NCBI RefSeq assembly: GCF_027533505.1
Contig: NZ_JAPZUB010000006.1
Location: 1-61,114, forward strand
From: Flavobacterium sp.
GTDB lineage: Bacteria > Bacteroidota > Bacteroidia > Flavobacteriales > Flavobacteriaceae
Length of the DNA stretch: 61,114 bases
Direction of reading: 5' to 3'
A program made the translations under genes and the position numbers. The notes below the pieces were generated by a model. It was not told the origin of the DNA, did no database searches, and worked only from the letters and a program-made list of their open reading frames with translations. Positions within the stretch are counted from its first letter, which is position 1. Every line of letters starts with the position of its first letter. Below, in pieces: positions 18,124 through 27,682 of this stretch.

Positions 18124-18511
18124 AGCGATTTAACCGATCGCTGATATACTCTATTTTTGTTTTTCCGTGTGGTTTGGGCTTCCCAAATTCATCAACACCC
18201 ACCATAGTGATGTGGTCGATGGTAATAATGGTTTCACGCGTCATCATGTTGCGCACTTCACAAGTTAGCGTTAGTGAAGTGGTTCCAAATTTCAAAACAT
18301 CAATACCAATTTCAACAATATCGCCTTGTCGAGCTGAACTCCGAAAGTTGATTTCTGACATGTGTTTGGTCACTATGCGAGGTGTCTCGAGTTGAATGAT
18401 GGCATAAAGCGCAATTTCTTCGTCAATCCAGGCTAATAATCGACCGCCAAACAAGGTGCTGTTCGGATTTAAATCTTCGGGTTTGACCCATTTTCGGGTG
18501 TGGAATCGCAT
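18116..18511 (-). CDS. Acyl-CoA thioesterase, YciA-type hotdog fold
   Basis: A 131-residue single hotdog-domain protein. NPNSTLFGGRLLAWIDE (15-31) is the helix-bearing signature of the YciA/BACH acyl-CoA hydrolases, with the catalytic Asp in this segment, and the strand THMS-type motif KHMSEINF follows. It should hydrolyse acyl-CoA to free acid and CoA in the cytosol. It is a single gene, converging with and overlapping the channel gene by 8 bases. Confidence 0.85.
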   Translation of the reverse strand: MRFHTRKWVKPEDLNPNSTLFGGRLLAWIDEEIALYAIIQLETPRIVTKHMSEINFRSSARQGDIVEIGIDVLKFGTTSLTLTCEVRNMMTRETIITIDHITMVGVDEFGKPKPHGKTKIEYISDRLNRSS

Positions 18512-18617
18512 AACTAATTCGCATTTAATTTATTAACAGAATTATACTATAGGTATTTTTCTTACAATTGTTAATGATTGTGTTGGTAAAAATACGGAAT
18601 CTTTTAACACTTTTTGT

Positions 18618-18647
18618 TGGCTATTTGCTTCAAAGGCTTATATTTGC
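18618..18647 (+). promoter_or_regulatory. Flavobacterial promoter of the OmpA-family gene
   Basis: TTG at 18618-18620, a 19-base spacer and TATATTTG at 18640-18647 match the Bacteroidota consensus in full. Transcription would start near 18654, leaving a leader of about 24 bases. Confidence 0.75.
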
Positions 18648-18677
18648 AACTCAAAGTATAAATTTAACCTATACCGT

Positions 18678-19994
18678 ATGAAGAAAATTACTTTGTTGTC
18701 TTTAGTATTGGCTACTTCTGTCGCTCTAAATGCACAAAAAAAGGAGGTTGCTAAAGATACTGTTTCCTCTTCAGAATTCAACCGTTGGACTATTGAAGCC
18801 TCTGTAGGGCAAGCGAAAGGTGTTAAACCGTATGCACCAGGTTATTTTTCAAGTGATCCAGGTACCTTCTTTGGTAAACCACAAGCGAACAGTTTTGCCT
18901 TAGCGGGTCGTTATATGTTTAGCCCTAACTTCGGTTTCAAAGGAGCACTTCACTTCGAAGAAATTAGAAATATTAAAGGAAATGGAAGTTTACCTTTCAA
19001 AATGCAACAATTTGGAGTATCCATCCAAGGGGTGGTGAACCTAAGTCGTTTGTTTGGCATTCAAGAAACACTGAATCGCTTTGGATTATTGGCACATGCT
19101 GGTATTAAAATCGATGCGATGACTTCAAAAACTAAAAATATTGTTGAAAACGATCACAACTACAATGTTACGGAATGGAATGGTGGTTTAGTCGTTGGGA
19201 TTACCCCCCAATTCAGAATTACCAATCGTTTGGCAGCCATGTTGGATATCACGGTACAAAACAACTACCGTCAGCATTTCAACTGGGATGGTACCTACGC
19301 TGATATCACCAACAACTTAAACGGTCAGATGATTTCTGGAACCATTGGTTTATCGTATTCCTTCGGTGCTAATGATATGCATGGTGATTGGGCTACTATC
19401 CGTGATAAAAAATCGGAAGAAATTGAAGCGTTAGGTAAGCGTGTAGACGATATGGAGACGTTGATGAACGATACCGACAAAGACGGTGTGCCGGATTACT
19501 TAGACCAAGAGAACAATTCAGTAGCTGGTGTAGCTGTGGATACCCGTGGTAAGATGGTGGATATGAATCGTAACGGTGTACCGGATGAATTGGAGCGCTA
19601 CGTCGACAAATCAACCAAAGAGATTTCAGAGAAGTCCAATGTAGATATGGTTAAAAAACTGATCAACGAAGGCTATGTTACTACGTATTTCGACACCAAT
19701 AAGTCAACACCAACCAACGTATCTACGGAAGGTATTGATTTCATGTTGACGTATTTACGTAACTTCCCTGAAGCTAAAATTGACATTATCGGACATGCGG
19801 ATGAAATTGGTTCTTCGGCATACAACAATAATTTAGCGAACAAACGTGCTGAAGCTGTAAAAGCAATCCTAGTGAAAGCGGGGATCAGTGCTGATCGTAT
19901 GAACGTTGTGGTTCAAGGAGAAGATACTTCGGTAGATCCGAACTCCGATGGCGCACGTAAACTGGTACGTCGTGTTACATTCCGTGTGAAGTAA
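18678..19994 (+). CDS. OmpA-family outer-membrane protein
   Basis: A 438-residue protein with a Sec signal peptide (MKKITLLSLVLATSVALNAQ). Residues about 30-235 form an eight-strand-type beta-barrel. A hinge of thrombospondin type 3-like calcium repeats follows (DTDKDGVPDYLD and MNRNGVPDELE). The last 120 residues form an OmpA peptidoglycan-binding domain (YFDTNKS, IIGHADEIGSSAYN, LANKRAEAV). It tethers the outer membrane to peptidoglycan and is probably abundant, as its strong consensus promoter and clean terminator suggest. It is monocistronic. Confidence 0.9.
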   Translation: MKKITLLSLVLATSVALNAQKKEVAKDTVSSSEFNRWTIEASVGQAKGVKPYAPGYFSSDPGTFFGKPQANSFALAGRYMFSPNFGFKGALHFEEIRNIKGNGSLPFKMQQFGVSIQGVVNLSRLFGIQETLNRFGLLAHAGIKIDAMTSKTKNIVENDHNYNVTEWNGGLVVGITPQFRITNRLAAMLDITVQNNYRQHFNWDGTYADITNNLNGQMISGTIGLSYSFGANDMHGDWATIRDKKSEEIEALGKRVDDMETLMNDTDKDGVPDYLDQENNSVAGVAVDTRGKMVDMNRNGVPDELERYVDKSTKEISEKSNVDMVKKLINEGYVTTYFDTNKSTPTNVSTEGIDFMLTYLRNFPEAKIDIIGHADEIGSSAYNNNLANKRAEAVKAILVKAGISADRMNVVVQGEDTSVDPNSDGARKLVRRVTFRVK

Positions 19995-20021
19995 TTAACA
20001 AAAAGCTATTAATAACTACTA

Positions 20022-20052
20022 AAGCCTCTGCTTCAACGCAGGGGCTTTTTTA
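20022..20052 (+). terminator. Terminator of the OmpA-family gene
   Basis: The arms AAGCCTCTGC (20022-20031) and GCAGGGGCTT (20038-20047) pair with one wobble, around a six-base loop, and run into a T tract. Confidence 0.85.
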
Positions 20053-20071
20053 GTTACCTTTAAAAGAAAAA

Positions 20072-20467
20072 ATGGAACCCAGAGACCCCAGCTTGATGGA
20101 ATTGCGCGGCGAAGCCATTGGCACCATTACCCCTTTCTCTTCCTCTGAAGAGGTTTTTCAAAATCAAACACTTCGTCCAATCTTGAAGTTGCAAAATGAT
20201 TTGTTCATTGAGGTTTTTCGAAATTATGCCGTCAAGCAAAAGAATGTGTTTTTTGACTTATCACCCGATAAAAAAATGGCGTATATCGAAAATGTCATCC
20301 AACGGGACATTAAATTTAGAAACTCCCTCAAAGGCATTGTCATAGGTTTGTTTACGGTCAACGAATACCGGGATTATATTCAAAATTCTTCCAATTTAAA
20401 CAAACGAATGATGAACATGCTCATCGAACGCCTGAAAAGTCAAATCCAACTTTTTGAACACGCATAA
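20072..20467 (+). CDS. Conserved hypothetical protein
   Basis: A 131-residue, charged, soluble, mainly helical protein with no signal peptide and no catalytic motif that I recognise. Proteins of this type are, to my recollection, widespread in flavobacteria and sometimes labelled glyoxalase, but the metal-binding residues of the vicinal-oxygen-chelate fold are not visible, so I do not transfer that name. Notable conserved-looking segments are TLRPILKLQNDLFIEVF and KFRNSLKGIVIGLFTVNEY. It lies between two terminators and is transcribed alone, possibly by read-through from ompA. Confidence 0.65.
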   Translation: MEPRDPSLMELRGEAIGTITPFSSSEEVFQNQTLRPILKLQNDLFIEVFRNYAVKQKNVFFDLSPDKKMAYIENVIQRDIKFRNSLKGIVIGLFTVNEYRDYIQNSSNLNKRMMNMLIERLKSQIQLFEHA

Positions 20468-20501
20468 AAAAAACGGACGCTCCTAAGAACGTCCGTTTTT
20501 T
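20468..20501. terminator. Bidirectional terminator
   Basis: An A tract, the arm ACGGACG (20473-20479), a loop, the arm CGTCCGT (20490-20496) and a T tract. It separates the 131-residue plus-strand gene from the converging metal operon. Confidence 0.85.
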
Positions 20502-20522
20502 ATAGCCTCAAAGTTCACCTAT

Positions 20523-21017
20523 TTACTCGTCATGGCCTTTAGGGGCTGTTTCTTGAGTGGCTGAACTTTGTGTTGAAGCTTCGCGAATTTCCGTGTGACG
20601 AATCTCGCCCCCACTGGTACCCGTTAAACTTCCCAAAATCATTCCTGCAATAGCGACTAGTGTTGCCAAAACCGCCACCCATTTTGCTTTGGCATTTTCT
20701 TTTGTGTTCATATACCAACCTGCCAAGGAAATTCCGCCTAAGGCATACATAACCAATGCCATTTTTTCAGCGATTTCCTCATGTTCATGGATGATATCGT
20801 GTCCAATTTCGGGCAGTTCTTCTACAATCTCTTCAGCACCCTCACCAGTTTGCATACTGACTAAAGTGGTTATAGCGCTGATAATGAATAAAAAATAAGC
20901 CGTGTTTTGTAATGTTTTGTTGCGAAAAACCAAACTGCCTACCAAGAGTAAAAATCCAAAAATTACGCCCACAATAGGAAAATGATTGACTACCAAATGT
21001 AAATGTGCTTCGTTCAT
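20523..21017 (-). CDS. Small DUF2231-like membrane protein of the metal operon
   Basis: A 164-residue protein with four hydrophobic segments (about 10-28, 36-53, 87-103, 113-133). The N-terminal HLHLVVNHFPIVG and the loop between helices 2 and 3 (GHDIIHEHEEIAEK) are rich in His and Glu, and the tail is polar with a terminal GHDE. This recalls the DUF2231 membrane family, and the His/Glu clusters could bind a metal ion. It is the last gene of the metal operon, 29 bases after the ferritin/VIT gene, so a role in metal handling is reasonable but unproved. Confidence 0.6.
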   Translation of the reverse strand: MNEAHLHLVVNHFPIVGVIFGFLLLVGSLVFRNKTLQNTAYFLFIISAITTLVSMQTGEGAEEIVEELPEIGHDIIHEHEEIAEKMALVMYALGGISLAGWYMNTKENAKAKWVAVLATLVAIAGMILGSLTGTSGGEIRHTEIREASTQSSATQETAPKGHDE

Positions 21018-21046
21018 AAGTAAAATATATAAAAATTAAAATTGTA

Positions 21047-22165
21047 TTATCCAGCCAATTGCACGCCTATCAATGCCCCAATGCCATACGTTATTGCGGC
21101 TGCGGTTAACCCAAATAGGATTTGTCTCATCCCCGAAAACCAAATCGATTTTCCCGTAAACAAGGTGATGGAGGCTCCAATAGTAAACAAACCTACCACA
21201 CTCGATGCTAAACTAAGCAATACCGCTTGATGCCCCGAAAGGATAAAGAATGGAAAAAGAGGAATAATCGCACCGAAGGCAAACAAAATAAAAGAGGTAA
21301 TCGCAGCTTCCCAAGCCGAACCGCCTAACTCGTCTTTGTCAATGCCTAATTCTTCAACAATTAGGGTATCTAAAGCCGATTCAGGTGTGGCAAATGCTTT
21401 ATCTGCCAATTGCTGTGCTTCTTTTTCAGACAACCCTTTCGCCTGATACAACAAAACCAACTCTTTCTTTTCTTCTTCGGGGGAGGCTTCGAGTTCGCTC
21501 ATTTCCAAGTCAATTTGCCGTTTGTGTAATTCGCGTGAACTTTGCACTGATAACCATTCACCCAAAGCCATCGAAATAGCTCCCGCCAACAAGCCCGCAA
21601 TTCCCGTTAATAAAATTGTATCATTTTGTGCCGCAGCACCTGCAACTCCCATCACTAAACTCATGTTGGATACCAACCCATCGTTGGCGCCCAACACTGC
21701 CGCACGAAGCGCATTTCCTCCTACCGATTTGTGCCGACTTTCCAACTTCGAAAGCAAACCTCCCGATACATTTAGGGCTTCGTTTGCACTAACCGCTTCA
21801 ATGATCCGCAAATGGTTGTGTTCAAATCCTGAAACCGGTTCTCCTGTTTTTTGCTTACTTCGTACCGATGAAGTTGCCATTTGCTTTTCTACACTAGCCA
21901 AACTACTAATTATGGCATTGTAGCCAAATAGTTTACCCAAACGCAATTGTAATCGCGCGCGTCGAGAAGGCTTAGGAAAAATAGCTTGTGCATTTCCCTG
22001 TAACAATTCTTTATAAAAATGATTGGCGTGTGCATCCTCAATTGCCGCTAACGCCTCTAAAACTTTCTGCAAATTCGCATCCGTTTGCACCGCTGCAATA
22101 CTTCGGTACAAAAATGCCGTGTCGACTTCGGTTTGCAGTTGTGTTTCTAGTTGCGATGCGTTCAT
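21047..22165 (-). CDS. Ferritin-like / VIT1-CCC1 fusion metal transporter
   Basis: A 372-residue protein in two parts. Residues 1-135 are a helical ferritin/rubrerythrin-like domain with Glu and E-x2-H patterns (VEALAAIEDAHANHF region) typical of di-iron sites. Residues about 145-372 are the VIT1/CCC1 transporter, beginning RAAVLGANDGLVSNMSL and containing GEWLSVQSSREL followed by an acidic cytosolic helix (EASPEEEKKEL). VIT1/CCC1 proteins move Fe(II) or Mn(II) out of the cytosol. Fusion to a ferritin-like domain is known for a bacterial subgroup. It lies 2 bases downstream of the adaptor gene of the RND pump. Confidence 0.85.
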   Translation of the reverse strand: MNASQLETQLQTEVDTAFLYRSIAAVQTDANLQKVLEALAAIEDAHANHFYKELLQGNAQAIFPKPSRRARLQLRLGKLFGYNAIISSLASVEKQMATSSVRSKQKTGEPVSGFEHNHLRIIEAVSANEALNVSGGLLSKLESRHKSVGGNALRAAVLGANDGLVSNMSLVMGVAGAAAQNDTILLTGIAGLLAGAISMALGEWLSVQSSRELHKRQIDLEMSELEASPEEEKKELVLLYQAKGLSEKEAQQLADKAFATPESALDTLIVEELGIDKDELGGSAWEAAITSFILFAFGAIIPLFPFFILSGHQAVLLSLASSVVGLFTIGASITLFTGKSIWFSGMRQILFGLTAAAITYGIGALIGVQLAG

Positions 22166-22167
22166 GC

Positions 22168-23286
22168 TTAGTTGGTTACATCAAAAACTCCTTTAACCAG
22201 AAGTTTCGCTTTGGGATTAATTTTTCCTTTCAATATTATTTCCACAAAATCCTCGGAGGTACCGCCCAGTTGAACAGGCACTTTGGTAAAATGGAATCCT
22301 TTGGCATCTTTGTGATGAAATAAAAGTACAAAATATTTGTCATTCGTTTTTCCTACCGCGTCTTTCGGAATTGCATACCCTTTTTTGCGATCAATCACGA
22401 TACGAGCATCAACAAACATTCCTGTTAGTAGTTCTTGTTTTTCTTTTTCATCCAAATGTCCGTGTACGTTGGTAGTGCGCTCAGTACCTTCTATTGATTT
22501 ACCTATCAAATGAACACTTCCTGTATATTCTTTTTGAGATGCTTCAGGAACAGTAAACTTGATCAACTGATTTTCTTTTACTTGTAAAATATCTTTTTCA
22601 AAAACACTCAATTCGACATGCAATTCGCGGGTATTGACAATTTCCATTAACGATTCCGACGGATTGACAGCCATTCCGACAGTTGCATTTACCGCAATTA
22701 CATCACCCGAAATTGGAGCATACAACGTAATTGTTGAAGCTATTTTACCCTGCTCAACTGCATTGGGGTTAATATGCAACATCACCAACTTTTGCCGCAA
22801 TGTTTGGTATTGACCCAAAGCCGTTTTATAGTCGCTTTCGGCTTTTAAGTAATTCTTTTGTGAGGTAATTTTTTCATCGTATAAGGTTTTTTGCCGTGTG
22901 AATTCCGACTTTAAAAAAGAAATCTGTCGGGCTACGGTGAGATACTCTTTCTGCATATCGACCACCTCGGGACTTTCAATAGTCAATAACGCCTGTCCTT
23001 TTTGCACCTTATCCCCTATCAACAGGTTGGAAGACTTCACAAACCCTCCGATATAAGTTGTGATTTTTGCCCGATTTTTTGGAGGAACATCTATTCTTCC
23101 CGAAGCTTTGATGGTGACATCGAAATCCTTGAAAACAGGCGTACTCAGGGCCATCTCCATGGTATTAAATTGCTGTTGTGACACGGTTACATAGCCTGTA
23201 TCTTGCGCTATTTCCTCAGAAGTAGTCGATTCGTTTTTACACCCTAGTGCGAGTAAAATCAGCGGTATTACGATTATTTTTTTCAT
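22168..23286 (-). CDS. RND efflux periplasmic adaptor, CusB/CzcB family
   Basis: A 372-residue membrane-fusion protein with a lipoprotein signal (lipobox LALGC, Cys16). The order is beta-barrel, lipoyl (VIGDKVQKGQALLTIESPEVVD), helical hairpin (about 110-165), lipoyl return (TLYAPISGDVIAVNATVG), then a beta-barrel and membrane-proximal domain. It links the RND pump to the outer-membrane channel. Here the channel is fused to the pump in the gene 2 bases upstream, so all three parts of the export complex come from two adjacent genes. Confidence 0.9.
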   Translation of the reverse strand: MKKIIVIPLILLALGCKNESTTSEEIAQDTGYVTVSQQQFNTMEMALSTPVFKDFDVTIKASGRIDVPPKNRAKITTYIGGFVKSSNLLIGDKVQKGQALLTIESPEVVDMQKEYLTVARQISFLKSEFTRQKTLYDEKITSQKNYLKAESDYKTALGQYQTLRQKLVMLHINPNAVEQGKIASTITLYAPISGDVIAVNATVGMAVNPSESLMEIVNTRELHVELSVFEKDILQVKENQLIKFTVPEASQKEYTGSVHLIGKSIEGTERTTNVHGHLDEKEKQELLTGMFVDARIVIDRKKGYAIPKDAVGKTNDKYFVLLFHHKDAKGFHFTKVPVQLGGTSEDFVEIILKGKINPKAKLLVKGVFDVTN

Positions 23287-23288
23287 AA

Positions 23289-26200
23289 TTAAGGAAGTGT
23301 CAAATACTGTAATTGATAATGAAGGGCATTATAATGGTAAACCGCATCCAAATAGGCGGCACGAATTTCGGTTGCATTCTCCAAACTGATGATGTATTGA
23401 AAAAAGTCAATTTCACCTTGTTTAAAACTTCGATCGGCTACTTTGGTAATTTCATCGGCCAATTGTTTCCCGGTATCCTGGTAATATTGCATGGCTTTTT
23501 GATACCGTTCAAGTTCTTTTTGTTGGGCTTTGATCGTTTGCGCTAAACGTTGAATGTCATGCTGCTTCTGAAATTCCCAACGTTGTTGCTCCAATTGCGC
23601 TGTTTTTATTTTGGCTTGCGTAGCCCCAAAAAATAAGGGAACAGAAACCCCTACTTGAAAGCCATACAATGAGGATGATAATCCGTTGTTTCGGCCTTGA
23701 AAGTATTCCAAACTCAAATCGGGCAACCAGCCTTGTTTTTGTAGCGCAATAGTACGATTGTTTACATCACTAACTTTTTGAAAATAAAACTCGTAAAGGC
23801 TTTTATTTGAACTATAATCCAATTCCATTATGGGTTCTAATTTTTTTGTAGCAACCCTAGGAACCTCTTTATCTTGTAACACCGCATGCAACCGAGCATA
23901 CGTGGCCTCTAGTGCCATATCCAATTGTTCCAACTTAGTGTGGATTTGACGATACTTGCTCTCAGCGGTAATTTTTTCCAAATAATTGCTTTCACCCAAT
24001 TCAAATTTTCGTCCACTGGCTTTAGAAAAATTTTGATACAAACTATCCAAATAGCGATACATTTCTTTTTGATGATTCAAATAGACCAAGGTATTATAAT
24101 GCTGTGCAACTTCCTGAAAAATGGCTACCTTTTGGATTTCAAAAGCTGCTTTCTCTTTTTCATATTCGGCTTCCAGCACTTTTCGTTGTGCTCCATACAC
24201 TGTAGGAAAACTAAACTGTTGCTGCACACCAAAGACTTTTATAGGAATATCGTTTAAGGCTAAATTATTTTGATCATAGCTGTAATACAACGTAGTTTTG
24301 TCAATAGAATAGGCCGTTTTGATAGCAGCTTTTGCACGTTCAACATCGATATTCTTCGCTTTGAGTGCTGCATTGTTGGTCGTTGCTATTTCCAACAATC
24401 CCGCCAACTCGGTATTTTTTTGTTGTGCAAAACCCCAGAAAGATGAAAAAAATAGCGCCAAGACAAGTAATTTGGTATTGACTTTTAATTTGGCTTTTTT
24501 CGTTTCTTTAGTATCTAAAACTTTATATAAAACGGGTAATACAATCAGGGTCAAAATGGTAGCGGTCAACAATCCCCCGATGACTACGGTGGCGAGTGGA
24601 CGTTGCACTTCAGCGCCTGCCGAACTTGAGATGGCCATAGGTAAAAATCCCAATGCAGCCGCAGCAGCGGTCAACAGCACGGGCCGCAATCGATCGGAAG
24701 TTCCTTTTAAAATTAAGGCATTAATATCTTGCATTCCTTCTTTTTTAAGTTCTTTAAAATGTTCGATCAACACAATTCCATTAAGTACTGCTATTCCAAA
24801 TAAAGCGATGAAACCGACCCCAGCCGAAATACTAAATGGCAAATCACGCAGAAACAAAAACAGGATCCCTCCTACCGCCGATAAAGGAATAGCCGAATAA
24901 ACCATCAAGGCTTCGCGTACCGATTGAAACGCAAAATACAACAATACAAAAATGAGGAAAAGCGCGATGGGAACCGCAATCAATAAACGCGCTTCAGCAC
25001 TTTTTAGATTTTCAAATTGCCCGCCATAGGTAATGTAATATCCCGATGGTAATTTAATTTGGGTTTGAATTATTTTCTGAATATCATCGACTACACTTTG
25101 CATGTCGCGGTTGCGAACATTGATTCCCACGACAATACGGCGATGGGTGTTGTCACGAGATATCTTAGCCGGCCCCTCGGTGTATTCGATTTTGGCTAAC
25201 TGAAAAAGAGGGATTTGCTCTCCTTGCGGTGTGGTGACATAGAGATTGCGTAAATCCTCTATACTTTGACGGTTATTTTGATCCAAACGAATGACCAAAT
25301 CAAACCGTTTTTCACCCTCAAAAACAGTGCCCACACTTTTTCCAGCAAATCCCAACGAAATCAAGTCGTTAAGGGCTTCAATATTCATTCCGTAACGCGC
25401 TATTTTGGCACGATCGTATTGTACTGACATTTGGGGTAAACCTTCTGTTTTTTCAACAATGATATCTGAAGCACCTTCTACATTTTTTATCGCATTTTTT
25501 ATGGCAAGCGCACGTTCAGCCAACACATTTAAGTCTTCACCAAAAATTTTTATCGCTACATCGCTACGTGTTCCCGAGATCAATTCGTTGAACCGCATTT
25601 CAATGGGCTGTGTAAATTCAATTTCAATATTTGGTATATGTTGTTCAACAGCCGTTTTAATCTTATCTGCCAATTCGTCTTTGGTTGTAGCCGAGGTCCA
25701 TTCCCTTTGGGGTTTCAATTTTACAATCACATCACTTTCCTCCATACTCATCGGATCGGTCGGTACTTCGGCCGCACCAATACGACTTACCACTTGTTCA
25801 ACCTCAGGGAAGTTCTTTAGAATTGTTTTTTCAATTTCGGTGGTAATGGCAATGGTTTTTGATAAAGAGGTTCCGGTTTTCAAAACGGGTTGTATCACAA
25901 AATCGCCTTCATCCAAGGTGGGAATGAACTCTCCTCCCATCGTTGTAAAAAGTCCAACAGTCACTAGCAGCAACGCACCCGCTCCGTACAGTACTTTTTT
26001 GGTGTTATCAAGTGCCCATCGAATCGTTGGTAAATACCACGAATTTAATCGGCGAATCAAACGAACCGTAAAGGAGTCTTTGGATTCTTCCTCCGGTTTC
26101 AAAACCAAAGAGGCCACAACGGGAACATAAGTGAAACAAAACAACATAGCTCCTATCAAGGCAAAACTGAAAGTCATCGCCATGGGTTTAAACATTTTGC

Positions 26201-27623
26201 CTTCTACGCCCGACAAGGATAAAATGGGAATAAAAACGATAAGAATAATCAACTGTCCAAAAACTGCCGAGTTCATCATTTTGGAAGCACTTTTGAAGGT
26301 AATCGCATCGACTTGAAGTTGCTGTTCTTCCTTGGTTAAATGTTTTAAATGCTTGGCTTTGTGCGCAATTTGAAAGGCGATAAACTCCACGATAATAACA
26401 GCTCCATCGATGATGATTCCAAAATCGATAGCCCCTAAACTCATCAAATTGGCATCGATATCAAAAACATTCATAAACGAAATGGCAAACAACAAACAAA
26501 GCGGGATCACTGAAGCGACGACCAATCCCGACCGCCAATTCCCTAACAAAAGTACCACAACAAAAATGACAATCAAACACCCCAAAATCAAGTTTTCGGT
26601 TACTGTAAATGTTGTTTTCCCAACCAATTCAGAACGTTCAATAACGGGATTGATATACACGCCCTCGGGTAACGATTGCTGTAACGATGCAATTCGTGTT
26701 TTGACCTCTTGAATCACCTGTTTGGAGTTACCTCCTTTCAACATCATAATTTGCCCCATCACTTTCTCTCCTTGCCCATTGCCCGTAATGGCTCCGAAAC
26801 GATTGGCATGACCAAATCGAATTTGCGCTACATCTTTTACATAAATCGGCACTCCATTCTTGTTGGTAACTACGATATTTCCAATATCCTCGAGGGATTG
26901 AACTTTACCTTCTCCCCGTATAAAATAGCTTTGATTGACCTTTTCAATATAGGCACCTCCGGCAACACTATTGTTTAATGACAATGCTGTAAATACCTCT
27001 GATGTAGCAATTTGCATCGCTTTGAGTTTGGCCGGATTGATGGCTACTTCATACTGTTTTAAGTAGCCTCCCCAGGTGTTGATTTCGACCACTCCTTTAA
27101 TCCCCGACAATTGCCTTTTGACCAGCCAATCCTGAAGGGTGCGTAAGTCGGTGGCATCGTATAACTCTTTATAACCGGGTTTAACTTCAAGCGTATATTG
27201 ATAAATTTCTCCCAATCCCGTAGTAATCGGTCCCATTTGCGGCGTACCAAATCCTGGAGGTATCTTTTCAGAAGCGGCAATAATTTTTTCGGCAATCAAT
27301 TGTCGGGGCAAATAGGTTCCCATATCGTCTTCAAAAACAATGGTAACCACAGAAAGTCCAAATTTTGAAATGGAACGAATCTCTTTTACTCCCGGCAAAT
27401 TGGCCATTTCAATCTCTACAGGATAGGTAATAAACTGTTCGATATCTTGGGTCGAAAGATTGCGCGACGTAGTAATAACTTGTACTTGATTATTGGTAAC
27501 ATCGGGTACGGCACCAATAGAGATTTGAAAGACAGAATGTATACCAAAACCAACGATGATTGAGGTAAATAGTAAGACAATAAGTTTGTTTTTTAAACTA
27601 AAAGCAATGAGTCTTTGGAGCAT
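23289..27623 (-). CDS. CusA/CzcA heavy-metal RND pump fused to a TolC-like outer-membrane protein
   Basis: A 1444-residue protein. Residues 1-1035 form a heavy-metal RND pump with the usual twelve helices and two periplasmic loops; the proton-relay helix reads DFGIIIDGAVIIVEF (near 400-415), the CzcA/CusA pattern. After a short basic linker, residues about 1048-1067 form a hydrophobic segment ending FAQQK that looks like a signal peptide. Residues 1070-1444 form a TolC-like outer-membrane efflux protein with long coiled-coil helices. Such a fusion needs either cleavage at the internal signal or a chain spanning both membranes. Fusions of this size recur in Bacteroidota. The operon context points to divalent or monovalent metal export; the ion is not determinable from the sequence. 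Confidence 0.9.
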   Translation of the reverse strand: MLQRLIAFSLKNKLIVLLFTSIIVGFGIHSVFQISIGAVPDVTNNQVQVITTSRNLSTQDIEQFITYPVEIEMANLPGVKEIRSISKFGLSVVTIVFEDDMGTYLPRQLIAEKIIAASEKIPPGFGTPQMGPITTGLGEIYQYTLEVKPGYKELYDATDLRTLQDWLVKRQLSGIKGVVEINTWGGYLKQYEVAINPAKLKAMQIATSEVFTALSLNNSVAGGAYIEKVNQSYFIRGEGKVQSLEDIGNIVVTNKNGVPIYVKDVAQIRFGHANRFGAITGNGQGEKVMGQIMMLKGGNSKQVIQEVKTRIASLQQSLPEGVYINPVIERSELVGKTTFTVTENLILGCLIVIFVVVLLLGNWRSGLVVASVIPLCLLFAISFMNVFDIDANLMSLGAIDFGIIIDGAVIIVEFIAFQIAHKAKHLKHLTKEEQQLQVDAITFKSASKMMNSAVFGQLIILIVFIPILSLSGVEGKMFKPMAMTFSFALIGAMLFCFTYVPVVASLVLKPEEESKDSFTVRLIRRLNSWYLPTIRWALDNTKKVLYGAGALLLVTVGLFTTMGGEFIPTLDEGDFVIQPVLKTGTSLSKTIAITTEIEKTILKNFPEVEQVVSRIGAAEVPTDPMSMEESDVIVKLKPQREWTSATTKDELADKIKTAVEQHIPNIEIEFTQPIEMRFNELISGTRSDVAIKIFGEDLNVLAERALAIKNAIKNVEGASDIIVEKTEGLPQMSVQYDRAKIARYGMNIEALNDLISLGFAGKSVGTVFEGEKRFDLVIRLDQNNRQSIEDLRNLYVTTPQGEQIPLFQLAKIEYTEGPAKISRDNTHRRIVVGINVRNRDMQSVVDDIQKIIQTQIKLPSGYYITYGGQFENLKSAEARLLIAVPIALFLIFVLLYFAFQSVREALMVYSAIPLSAVGGILFLFLRDLPFSISAGVGFIALFGIAVLNGIVLIEHFKELKKEGMQDINALILKGTSDRLRPVLLTAAAAALGFLPMAISSSAGAEVQRPLATVVIGGLLTATILTLIVLPVLYKVLDTKETKKAKLKVNTKLLVLALFFSSFWGFAQQKNTELAGLLEIATTNNAALKAKNIDVERAKAAIKTAYSIDKTTLYYSYDQNNLALNDIPIKVFGVQQQFSFPTVYGAQRKVLEAEYEKEKAAFEIQKVAIFQEVAQHYNTLVYLNHQKEMYRYLDSLYQNFSKASGRKFELGESNYLEKITAESKYRQIHTKLEQLDMALEATYARLHAVLQDKEVPRVATKKLEPIMELDYSSNKSLYEFYFQKVSDVNNRTIALQKQGWLPDLSLEYFQGRNNGLSSSLYGFQVGVSVPLFFGATQAKIKTAQLEQQRWEFQKQHDIQRLAQTIKAQQKELERYQKAMQYYQDTGKQLADEITKVADRSFKQGEIDFFQYIISLENATEIRAAYLDAVYHYNALHYQLQYLTLP

Positions 27624-27682
27624 AATTCATCTTTTGTGCTACAAAGGTAGCTGAACCCAAGCAGAAAAAAATTAAGAACGGC

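Noticed and set aside
20072..20467. Glyoxalase label for the 131-residue protein
   Set aside because: The metal-binding residues and beta-alpha-beta3 repeats of the glyoxalase fold are not visible. It is kept as a conserved hypothetical.
23289..27623. Frameshift or missed stop explaining the long RND gene
   Set aside because: The frame is open throughout with full-length RND and TolC-like parts and a sensible linker. Such fusions are familiar in Bacteroidota, so it is read as genuine.
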